From assembly GCF_026625565.1 (NCBI RefSeq), contig NZ_CP112998.1:7104501-7168500 (forward strand): DNA of 64,000 bases, in the 5' to 3' direction. Positions 33,339 to 40,282 of the stretch are shown here, in pieces. This DNA comes from Dyadobacter pollutisoli. GTDB lineage: Bacteria; Bacteroidota; Bacteroidia; Cytophagales; Spirosomataceae. Within the stretch, counting starts at the first letter, position 1; the number at the start of each line of letters is the position of its first letter. A program made the translations under genes and the position numbers. The notes under the pieces were generated by a model that was not told the DNA's origin, did not search any database, and saw nothing but the letters and a program-made list of their open reading frames with translations.

Positions 33339-34667
33339 ATGAAAAATGACTTTACTTTGACGCCGCATGTCGGCGCGAAAGGGTTCGGAGTTTTGCTCAA
33401 CCTTTTCTTTCCATCTTTACTGAAACGGCGCTCGCTGAGCACGTTGATGACCGCTCTAACTTTAATTTCTTTGTATGGCTGCGCGAAGAAAGATGATCCG
33501 GCACCTGACCCCAAGAAGGAGGAACCCGACCCTGGTACAAATCCGGGAACAAATAATCTCGTTGATTATGATCCGACTTTCCCCCTTTACGAAGGCAAAG
33601 CCAATTTTTCCGCAATGCTTCCTGATGGAAAAGTTGTTATCTGGGGCAGCTCCGAAAAAACTGCTGAGCAGGTGTTCCGAGTTACTAAAGATGGTCAACA
33701 CGATGCGGATTTTGACACAGGGAAAGATAAAAGTTGGTTTATCCGAAAAGCGAATGATATTGCTGTTCAAAAAGATGGAAAAGTCATCCTGGCAGGTGAG
33801 TTCCTGGTGAACGGTAAGACCTGTTCTATTATCCGTCTTACGAGCTCAGGGGTATTGGATAATAGTTTTACGCCTTACGATGTAACCAAGTTAACCTCTT
33901 ACACAATAACCATATCAAATTTGCTTGTTTTGGCGGACGGTAAAATCGTTTTCAGCCAATCAATGTTTAATTCTTCGCTGAGCCTTCGTTATAATGGCAT
34001 TTTCGGTCTCAATGCAAACGGGACAGTGGCGTTTTCCGTTGAAGGAGCATGGATTAGAAGGGTAAATGACGATACCCATATCATCGGCTCTAATGAGATC
34101 AATGATATTATTCAGTTGTCCAATGGGAAGCTGATGGTGTGTGGAGGGGTAAAGTTTTTTAACAAACGCCGATATGTTGCAAGAATCAACAGTGATGGCA
34201 GTCTTGATGAAAGCTTTGATTTTAAAGAGTCGATAAATGGAGGTGTAGGCGACCCTCTTTGCCTTGCGGAACAAAATGGGAAAATTTTGGTGGGCGGAAG
34301 TTTCAATGCTCTTGTAAGCGAAAGCCAGCGGGACACCCAGTATCCTTTTCTAAATCTGATGCGTCTGAACGCGGACGGTTCCATTGATCAGACGTTGGGT
34401 GTCAATACGATAACCAACCATCCGATTGGCATAATTGTTCGAGACGACAATAGTTTTGTTACGCTATCAAATGCATTCAGTAATGGGGATAACACACATA
34501 TTTCCCTATACAATAGTAACGGCGTACCGAAGGCTTCCTATAATATTGCAGATAGCAAGAGCGCTTTGAAAAATCTTTTCAGGCAATCTAATGATAAGCT
34601 TCTTGTCACGGGGAACATTCTGAATAGCAGTCATTCTTATGCCATTGCTCGCCTTAACGTAAAGTAA
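33339..34667 (+). CDS. Delta-60 repeat (beta-propeller) lipoprotein
   Basis: 442-aa predicted lipoprotein. A hydrophobic signal region ends in the lipobox ISLYGC, at about residue 48, after the basic KRR. A Pro/Asp-rich linker (DDPAPDPKKEEPDPGTNPG) follows. The rest is delta-60 repeats with the pattern LxxDGKVxxxG...ILAGEF, e.g. VQKDGKVILAGEF, LSNGKLMVCGGV and NGKILVGGSFNAL, predicting a beta-propeller on the cell surface. The start is the ATG at 33339; a shorter one near MTALTLISLYGC would also leave the lipobox. It is unusual cargo for a mobile element. Function unknown. Confidence 0.78.
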   Translation: MKNDFTLTPHVGAKGFGVLLNLFFPSLLKRRSLSTLMTALTLISLYGCAKKDDPAPDPKKEEPDPGTNPGTNNLVDYDPTFPLYEGKANFSAMLPDGKVVIWGSSEKTAEQVFRVTKDGQHDADFDTGKDKSWFIRKANDIAVQKDGKVILAGEFLVNGKTCSIIRLTSSGVLDNSFTPYDVTKLTSYTITISNLLVLADGKIVFSQSMFNSSLSLRYNGIFGLNANGTVAFSVEGAWIRRVNDDTHIIGSNEINDIIQLSNGKLMVCGGVKFFNKRRYVARINSDGSLDESFDFKESINGGVGDPLCLAEQNGKILVGGSFNALVSESQRDTQYPFLNLMRLNADGSIDQTLGVNTITNHPIGIIVRDDNSFVTLSNAFSNGDNTHISLYNSNGVPKASYNIADSKSALKNLFRQSNDKLLVTGNILNSSHSYAIARLNVK

Positions 34668-34729
34668 TCTGCTGATCTACTGCTAAGAATTTACTAAATC
34701 AATTTTTTTAACATCTAAACATTTATTTT

Positions 34730-34924
34730 ATGGGCTGGACAAAACAAGAAGAAAAAGTTCTGAAATCCAACGGTTTTAGAGCGTCGTCGTCAGAACAAGA
34801 CAAGTATGTCGGTAAGAACGGATATCGATCGGCAGAGAAAGAGGGTAGTTGGACAAAATTTGGAAACGGCGACAAAACGCACAACATTTCGCTTAGTCGC
34901 TTGGATGAAAAAACCAGAAAGTAA
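34730..34924 (+). CDS. Small hypothetical protein B (64 aa), paralog of the gene at 32165
   Basis: 64-aa basic protein beginning MGWTKQEEKVLKSNGFRASSS and ending NISLSRLDEKTRK, matching protein A along its length. The ATG at 34730 follows an AT-rich leader. A strong terminator at 34943-34980 closes the unit. It may be co-transcribed with the upstream lipoprotein, 62 bp away. No function can be assigned. Confidence 0.68.
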   Translation: MGWTKQEEKVLKSNGFRASSSEQDKYVGKNGYRSAEKEGSWTKFGNGDKTHNISLSRLDEKTRK

Positions 34925-34942
34925 TTGTCGTTATTTCGTGTT

Positions 34943-34980
34943 AAAAGCCATGTTCAGTCAGGACATGGCTTTTATTTTAT
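34943..34980 (+). terminator. Rho-independent terminator after small gene B
   Basis: Stem AAAAGCCATG / CATGGCTTTT followed by TATTTTAT on the plus strand. Confidence 0.8.
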
Positions 34981-35085
34981 ACCTTGAAGCATGTATGCAA
35001 GGGTTATTGCTTTGGCGGGTAGAGGGAGATACATTAATCTGATTGCCTTTGCCCGTTCATAGACGGTTACTAATGTTAGAAAAAC

Positions 35086-35544
35086 CTAGTTGTTCTTTAT
35101 TTCTGCTGCGTTGATCGAATCCATGCGAGCGGCTTCCTTTTCTAAATATTCCAATCGAACCGGCAAAGGCATGAACTCCATCATTGCTGGTGTCATGGGA
35201 AGGTTGTTTTTCCAAAGAAAGTAACGGGCGGCAACTCCTGTCAGGCCAAAAATGAACATTCCCGCAATTCCCTGGGCGACAATTTTCGCTAGATGGTTCA
35301 TCGGGCCATGGTTTTCTTGTCCCATATACTGCATTGAATCGTAAAACCGGTCGTTTTTGGCATTATATCCAAGTATTCTCCCATCTCCACGAACGATATC
35401 GATTCCAATGCTGATAAAATGGAGGATGGCTTCTCTTTTGTACAGCACCTCAGCGTCTTTAAGGGGTTTGTTGCAGACAAGAACTTTCCACAACTCGTCC
35501 GAAATGGGATATCCTTTTTCCCGGAAATTAGAACTGTCATCCAT
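35086..35544 (-). CDS. Hypothetical membrane-anchored protein, 152 aa
   Basis: Not recognised. An N-terminal soluble part of about 95 residues precedes one hydrophobic segment (AGMFIFGLTGVAARYFLW, about 96-113) and a short, charged C-terminal tail. It probably sits in the inner membrane with a single pass. It lies between the recombinase cassette and the mobilization genes, on the opposite strand from both. The start is the ATG at 35544. Confidence 0.6.
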   Translation of the reverse strand: MDDSSNFREKGYPISDELWKVLVCNKPLKDAEVLYKREAILHFISIGIDIVRGDGRILGYNAKNDRFYDSMQYMGQENHGPMNHLAKIVAQGIAGMFIFGLTGVAARYFLWKNNLPMTPAMMEFMPLPVRLEYLEKEAARMDSINAAEIKNN

Positions 35545-35893
35545 CTTGCTTGTTGGTTAGGTCAATATGTTCATTGTCAGTCATATAAATTTATAAAATC
35601 TAAGTAACCGATAAAAACAAAATGCGTTATTTTAGACGATAAGCTCAAAAACATGGGTTCGATGCAATTTTCGATTTCTATAATCCAAACCATCACGACA
35701 TAAAACATTTGAATAAAAATCGTCTAACAGTTTCCGACGTTTTTATCTTACCAGACAGTAATGATTTTTATTATTCATTAATCAAACTCTGTTTGTATTG
35801 CATCGCGCAGATAAAATCACTATCCATTTTTGCGGTTTCAGAACGCTCAATTGTTTCTGAAAGCACTTTTTTATTATTGAAAGGAATTTTGAA
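35545..35893. other. Intergenic region, 349 bp
   Basis: AT-rich. I see no credible gene; it should contain the divergent promoters of the 152-aa and HTH genes. No strong repeat is visible. Confidence 0.4.
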
Positions 35894-36088
35894 ATGCCTA
35901 ATAAGCCAGAAATGGAGCAATTGCTCGATCGGAAAACAGCTGCGCGGTATTTACGCGTGTCACCAGGGACGTTGGCCGTCTGGGATTGTACGAAGCGGTA
36001 CGATCTTCGACCCTTAAAAGTGGGTCGTGCGGTTCGCTATCGTCGTTCTGACCTGGATAATTTTATCGAACGCCGCCTGGTCCGATAA
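35894..36088 (+). CDS. Excisionase-like helix-turn-helix protein
   Basis: 64-aa DNA-binding protein of the HTH_17/MerR-like type. LLDRKTAARYLRVSPGTLAVW is the HTH, followed by LKVGRAVRYRRSDLDNFIE as the wing. Such proteins act as excisionases (recombination directionality factors) or small activators on integrative elements. The ATG at 35894 follows AAGGAA. It leads the plus-strand primase/antirestriction gene group and could help excise the island, but this is inferred. Confidence 0.85.
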   Translation: MPNKPEMEQLLDRKTAARYLRVSPGTLAVWDCTKRYDLRPLKVGRAVRYRRSDLDNFIERRLVR

Positions 36089-36163
36089 AAGTCGGGAAAG
36101 AAAAGTTCTTAGAAAACTTCTCCTTCCCTAGCCCAACACCACCGTTTTCTTTGAGGATCGCAA

Positions 36164-37078
36164 ATGAATATCGAACATTCGAAACGTATACCTATTTCCG
36201 AAATACTGAGCAAGCTTAATCTTTTACCTGAAAATCCCGGCAAAAAGGAGCTTCGCTACCTATCCCCTTGGCGTAATGAAAAAACACCAAGCTTTTACGT
36301 GAATATTGACGGCAATGTCTGGTTTGATCATGGGGAGGGGATCGGAGGTGATCCCCTTAGTTTTGCTCAAACCTATTTAGAACGACAAAATCAGGACTGT
36401 ACAGTAAGCGACGCTCTACGATGGCTGAACAATATGGCTGGCACCATCCCTGAGATAGCCGTCTTTCCTCGTGCGAAAGAGCGGCATTTTGAAAGAGAGG
36501 ACAGCCCGCTTACCCTGAAATCAAATCGACCCCTCGAAAATCTTGGCCTTATTCGTTACATGGAAAAACGAGGCATCCCATTGGAGCTGGGGAAACGATA
36601 TTTTCGGGAGCTTCGGGTTCACAATCGCAATACCGGCAAACGGTTTATTGCACTCGGTTTTGAGAACGAGGAACGCGGCTTTGAATTGCGGAACCCGCTT
36701 TTCAAAGCCTGTCTAAGACCAAAAGCCATCAGCTTTGTTCGTGGTAGAACTGCAAAGCCAGAGGCTATACACATCTTCGAAGCTGGGTTCGATTATTTAT
36801 CTGCGGTCGCCATGCTGAATGGGAGACCCTTGAAAGGCGACACCATTATCTTGCATTCCGTGGCTCTTCTTAAACAGGCCATGGCTTATATTCACAAATA
36901 CGGTTATCGCACTGCCTACACATGGCTGGATAATGATCCGGCAGGTGAAAAAGCAACATCAGCCCTGGCAGAGTTTTTCAAAGCCGAAGAATGTCTGACA
37001 CATATTCCGATGAACAGTCTCTATGCGGCGCATAAAGATGTCAATGCCTGGCATATGCACGAGTTGAAACTCGGATAA
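36164..37078 (+). CDS. TOPRIM-domain DNA primase of mobile-element type
   Basis: 304-aa protein of the CHC2-like plus TOPRIM architecture common on Bacteroidota conjugative elements. The N-terminal region has SPWRNEKTPSFYV...WFDHGEGIGGDPLSFA, the primase fold without the zinc-binding cysteines. The TOPRIM motifs are HIFEAGFDYLSAVAML and TWLDNDPAGEKATSAL. It probably primes complementary-strand synthesis after transfer. The start is the ATG at 36164, after TTTGAGGATCGCAA. The following 239 bp before the ardC-like gene hold no gene. Confidence 0.85.
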   Translation: MNIEHSKRIPISEILSKLNLLPENPGKKELRYLSPWRNEKTPSFYVNIDGNVWFDHGEGIGGDPLSFAQTYLERQNQDCTVSDALRWLNNMAGTIPEIAVFPRAKERHFEREDSPLTLKSNRPLENLGLIRYMEKRGIPLELGKRYFRELRVHNRNTGKRFIALGFENEERGFELRNPLFKACLRPKAISFVRGRTAKPEAIHIFEAGFDYLSAVAMLNGRPLKGDTIILHSVALLKQAMAYIHKYGYRTAYTWLDNDPAGEKATSALAEFFKAEECLTHIPMNSLYAAHKDVNAWHMHELKLG

Positions 37079-37317
37079 GGCTCACTTCTTACCCGGATTG
37101 TACTCCCGCTTTCCGACAATTGTTTACGAAATGGCAACGTCCTTTCTCCTGAGCAAGGTCGGGATTTTAGCCTGCGTTGTACCTGACGTCGCTCCTTCCA
37201 CCAACAATAATTTTCCCCTGCCTGCGGCATTCCTCGCGAGGCAAAATTCTTGCCGGTTCACTCACTAACCGTCAGGTCGATCCAACGCCGTCATCCCAAC
37301 CGCATGGAGAAAAGGAA

Positions 37318-38283
37318 ATGCCTAGCACTTCAACACAAAATCGCAAGAAACCCTACAGCAACTACAAGGAGAAGAATTTGACCCAAACCGTTTCTCAAGA
37401 TGATATCTACGCCCGCGTGACCAATAAGATTCTCGCCGATCTTGAAAAAGGAAATCTCACATGGCGCAAGCCCTGGAATTCTGATCACTTGGCGAGTCAG
37501 GTCATGTTGCCGCTCCGCTGGAACAATATTCCTTACACAGGCATTAACACCATTATGCTTTGGGGAACTGCTGCCGAAAAAGAATACCAATTTCCTCATT
37601 GGATGACATTCGATCAGGCGATCAAGCTAAAAGCCAATGTTCGTAAAGGTGAAAAAGGGACACAAGTTGTGTATGCTGACAAACTCGTCAAAGAGGAAGA
37701 GAAAGATGGTGAAACCAAGATCAACAAAATCCCTTATCTAAAATGCTATTCTGTTTTCAATGCTTCCCAGATTGATGGGTTGCCGGAAAGCTTTTATCAA
37801 ATGCCGGAAGCAAATGCGGCCAGTTCGCTACAACGTAATGAAGAGCTTGAGTACTTTTTCGCCCAGACAAAAGCCGAGATCTACACAGGTAGTCAGGCCT
37901 CCTACAACCAGACCGCTGATAAAATCCAGATGCCGCCTTTCCAAAGCTTCGAAAGTGTCATTGCTTACTATGCAACATTAGCCCATGAAGTAACTCACTG
38001 GACCAAGCATCCAAAACGATTGGATCGTGATTTTGGAAGAAAAAAATATGGTGATGAAGGTTACGCGAAGGAAGAACTGGTAGCTGAGCTAGGAGCCTGT
38101 TTCCTTGCTGCTATTCTTGGTTTTGAGCCGATACCGGAAGAAGAACATGCAGCTTACATTCAATCCTGGACGAAAGAGCTTCAAGAAAATAAGCGGTTTA
38201 TATTTTCAGCAGCGTCTCATGCTCAAAGGGCGGTTGAATATATTCAGAGATTCCAGAGAGTGGAGAATTACGTTCTATCATAG
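37318..38283 (+). CDS. ArdC-like antirestriction protein (DUF1738 plus zincin domain)
   Basis: 321-aa protein with an N-terminal single-strand-DNA-binding ArdC domain (DIYARVTNKILADLEKGNLTWRKPW...PYTGINTIMLW). The C-terminal zinc metallopeptidase domain contains HEVTHWT, with E in the following KEELVAELGA. ArdC proteins protect incoming DNA from restriction during conjugation. The ATG at 37318 is preferred over an upstream ATG at 37177 because AAAGGAA directly precedes it and homologs start with a short Ser/Thr-rich leader. It belongs to the mobilization half of the island and is followed by a hairpin terminator. Confidence 0.86.
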   Translation: MPSTSTQNRKKPYSNYKEKNLTQTVSQDDIYARVTNKILADLEKGNLTWRKPWNSDHLASQVMLPLRWNNIPYTGINTIMLWGTAAEKEYQFPHWMTFDQAIKLKANVRKGEKGTQVVYADKLVKEEEKDGETKINKIPYLKCYSVFNASQIDGLPESFYQMPEANAASSLQRNEELEYFFAQTKAEIYTGSQASYNQTADKIQMPPFQSFESVIAYYATLAHEVTHWTKHPKRLDRDFGRKKYGDEGYAKEELVAELGACFLAAILGFEPIPEEEHAAYIQSWTKELQENKRFIFSAASHAQRAVEYIQRFQRVENYVLS

Positions 38284-38296
38284 CGATGAAGCTTTC

Positions 38297-38331
38297 AAAC
38301 AAGCCGGGCAGTTAAATTGCCCGGCTTGTTT
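38297..38331 (+). terminator. Terminator after the ardC-like gene
   Basis: Perfect 14-bp stem AAACAAGCCGGGCA / TGCCCGGCTTGTTT, 13 bp after the stop. Confidence 0.7.
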
Positions 38332-38375
38332 GGCTAAATAGCTCTATCACATCCAGTAACCGACAAGCAGAAATT

Positions 38376-38417
38376 TATATTGGAATAAATCCATATTTAT
38401 GGATTTATTCCAATATA
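38376..38417. repeat. 42-bp perfect AT-rich palindrome
   Basis: 20-bp arms (38376-38395 and 38398-38417) with a 2-nt TT centre. Inner part ATCCATA-TT-TATGGAT, outer TATATTGGAA / TTCCAATATA. No T-run is suitable for a terminator. It lies 23 bp upstream of the small gene at 38441. Confidence 0.8.
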
Positions 38418-38440
38418 TTTGATCTGATAGATTTTTCGAG

Positions 38441-38587
38441 ATGAAGGCAATTAAATATATAATCGTGTCCGAAGAGATGATTTGGCTCTTTTACTATGAC
38501 GAGTTTAAAAACAAACATCTGAAAGAACTCTACGGGAAAGAAGCAAGGGAATTTATCAAGCAACGCCAAACCGAAATTAAGCTTTGA
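38441..38587 (+). CDS. Small hypothetical protein, 48 aa
   Basis: Short open frame beginning MKAIKYIIVSEEMIWLFYYD and ending RQTEIKL. The stop TGA overlaps the TTG start of the next gene (TTGA), suggesting coupled translation. Not recognised; support comes from position, a charged amphipathic composition and the overlap only. Confidence 0.4.
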   Translation: MKAIKYIIVSEEMIWLFYYDEFKNKHLKELYGKEAREFIKQRQTEIKL

Positions 38588-38991
38588 AAGACATCATCAA
38601 CACCCTGAATACAGCTATTGTTAAATTCTGGCCAAGAGCGAAGTTGCTTTCCCGCTATCAGTCCGGCTCTGGTGAGCCTGCGTCCTATTGGTATCTGACC
38701 AATCCTGGCGAACTGGATCTGATCAGAATTTTCCCGAGATGGGAGAAGGGCAGTTTTTACCTATCCTGCTTTCGTAGTCCGGATCAGGAGACGCTTGAAA
38801 TGTTCACACGTGAATTACAGAGATTTGGAAGCGATATGTTGATGCTACCATATAGTCTTCAAAATATGGAAGTTGACTTCAGGGGCAGCGAATTTCTAAT
38901 CAGCAGAGTCGGAACCATAAGCACCCATAATACAGCCCTCCCAGCCAATAGCTCTCAACTTATTTTCTACACAGCGAATGGGTTCAGATAG
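38584..38991 (+). CDS. Hypothetical protein, 135 aa
   Basis: Soluble protein with no motif I recognise. It begins (TTG) MKDIINTLNTAIVKFWPRAK and contains GELDLIRIFPRWEKGSFYLSCF. The TTG start overlaps the stop of the 48-aa frame by two bases. It is probably an accessory gene of the mobilization region; role unknown. Confidence 0.55.
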   Translation: MKDIINTLNTAIVKFWPRAKLLSRYQSGSGEPASYWYLTNPGELDLIRIFPRWEKGSFYLSCFRSPDQETLEMFTRELQRFGSDMLMLPYSLQNMEVDFRGSEFLISRVGTISTHNTALPANSSQLIFYTANGFR

Positions 38992-39160
38992 GACGTGTTC
39001 CTTGATCAGCCTTTAAAATCAAATCTCCTTTCTTTGTTGTTTTTTGAATGATGTCAGCATGACCCCTCATGCCGTGATACGCTTATCCCTCTTTTTCATT
39101 TCATGAAAAAGCTCTGGCGACTGCGTCAAAAAATAGACGCTGCGCATCGATTTTTTGACT

Positions 39161-39195
39161 CCGGGGAGCTACCCCGTCCTGACGGGGCCTTTTTG
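39161..39195 (+). promoter_or_regulatory. Possible transcription attenuator in the leader of the 67-aa gene
   Basis: Two mutually exclusive stems share CCCCG. The first is CGGGG-AGCTA-CCCCG (39162-39176). The second is CCCCGTC-CT-GACGGGG (39172-39187), followed by CCTTTTT (terminator-like). It sits about 35 bp upstream of the AAAGGAG/ATG at 39229. Confidence 0.4.
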
Positions 39196-39228
39196 CTTCC
39201 ATCATCAACAACAAACAAAGGAGATTTG

Positions 39229-39432
39229 ATGATGACTGACCAAAACGAAACCACAACTAAATATCCAACCCATACCGTTTATTTCGTGAAACAAAACGAA
39301 AGCACAGGTAAATCCGAATGGATTAAAGCAGGTGTCGCTTGGGAACACCAGGACAATGAAGGGATGAACCTCTCACTGGATTCCTTGGGACAACGCGTTT
39401 CACTGACTGTTCGCAAGAACACGCAACGCTAA
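39229..39432 (+). CDS. Small hypothetical protein, 67 aa
   Basis: MMTDQNETTTKYPTHTVYFV... followed by KQNESTGKSEWIKAGVAW, a short beta-rich protein. The ATG at 39229 follows AAAGGAG; a longer frame to 39103 would run through a strong terminator-like hairpin and is unlikely. Similar proteins with HTVYFV...IGAAW occur in plasmid and element genomes, function unknown. It is followed by hairpin 39439-39461. Confidence 0.6.
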   Translation: MMTDQNETTTKYPTHTVYFVKQNESTGKSEWIKAGVAWEHQDNEGMNLSLDSLGQRVSLTVRKNTQR

Positions 39433-39438
39433 CCACAA

Positions 39439-39461
39439 CCGGGCAGCCATTCGCTGCCCGG
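39439..39461 (+). terminator. Terminator after the 67-aa gene
   Basis: Stem CCGGGCAGC / GCTGCCCGG with loop CATTC, followed by ACTTT. Confidence 0.55.
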
Positions 39462-39492
39462 ACTTTAACCTCAAATATGATGGAGAAATGAA

Positions 39493-39816
39493 ATGCCTAT
39501 CACAAAATGCAACATATGCGGTGGAACGATACAGTGGAATTGGGAGGAAGCCTTTTGCAAATTCGGATTCTCCGACGGCGACGGACAAATAGAGACGTAC
39601 ACTGTGGAAGATACCCTAACAGAAGCGGGATATGAAGTTGTCGTACAGGACTGGGGAATGCATAATACAATTATCACAAGTATCAAACGAAATGGTATTG
39701 AGCAAATTCCGGATCAGGTAACGGTCGGTTATGACGATCCACGTGAGTATCTTCCGAAAAGGATTGTTAAACTGCTTAACAAGCAGTTCCCTTCCGAAAC
39801 TCCGTACTTTTTATAA
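39493..39816 (+). CDS. Hypothetical protein, 107 aa, N-terminal CxxC
   Basis: Begins MPITKCNICGGTIQWNW with a CxxC plus a later cysteine (EEAFCKF), perhaps a degenerate zinc ribbon. The rest contains GDGQIETYTVEDTLTEAGYEV and LPKRIVKLLNKQFPSETP. The ATG at 39493 follows GGAGAAATGAA. Not recognised; last plus-strand gene before the relaxase block on the other strand. Confidence 0.5.
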   Translation: MPITKCNICGGTIQWNWEEAFCKFGFSDGDGQIETYTVEDTLTEAGYEVVVQDWGMHNTIITSIKRNGIEQIPDQVTVGYDDPREYLPKRIVKLLNKQFPSETPYFL

Positions 39817-39883
39817 ATTTTCTGAAATGAAGCCTCTTAATTTGAGGCTTCATCTTTTAGATTTGTGGTGTAATTTTCAACCA

Positions 39884-40282
39884 TTACGTGTCTTTTCTTT
39901 CAATAGTAATATCAGTAACCACGCCTACTATTGAATTCTCAACGTCGGTGTAGCGTTCATCAATGACTTCAATGATGCGCGGGACATGCTCCAACAATTG
40001 CAAAAACAGTTCTTCCAGACGATAGCCAGAGAGTAAAATGGCTGCTGTGGAGAAGTTCAACCGTATCCAATTCTTTTCCTGAGCGATATCGAATTCAGCA
40101 CTGACGAAATAGGCGTAGTTCATCAGCACCCTTTTTCCATCCGGCCACACAAAACAAAGGCTACGCGCATAGCTTTGGCCGGTGTATAAATGACCATGAC
40201 CGACCGGTGCTTGCTTGTCAGCCGCACCGGTCGGATCATTCTCCCGTAATTCGTCGTATCGTAATTTAAATCCCTGGTTCAT
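39884..40282 (-). CDS. Hypothetical protein encoded with the MobF relaxase, 132 aa
   Basis: Begins MNQGFKLRYDELRENDPTGA and contains RSLCFVWPDGKRVLMNYAYFVSAEFD. The last 70 residues are rich in Ile/Leu and Glu. It overlaps the end of the relaxase gene by 17 nt, so it is translated with it. It is probably an accessory mobilization protein. No family can be named. Start ATG at 40282. Confidence 0.6.
   Translation of the reverse strand: MNQGFKLRYDELRENDPTGAADKQAPVGHGHLYTGQSYARSLCFVWPDGKRVLMNYAYFVSAEFDIAQEKNWIRLNFSTAAILLSGYRLEELFLQLLEHVPRIIEVIDERYTDVENSIVGVVTDITIERKDT

Noticed and set aside
35709..36017. 102-codon open frame before and across the excisionase-like gene
   Set aside because: Its second half is the out-of-frame reading of the HTH gene at 35894, which has a clear motif and ribosome-binding site.
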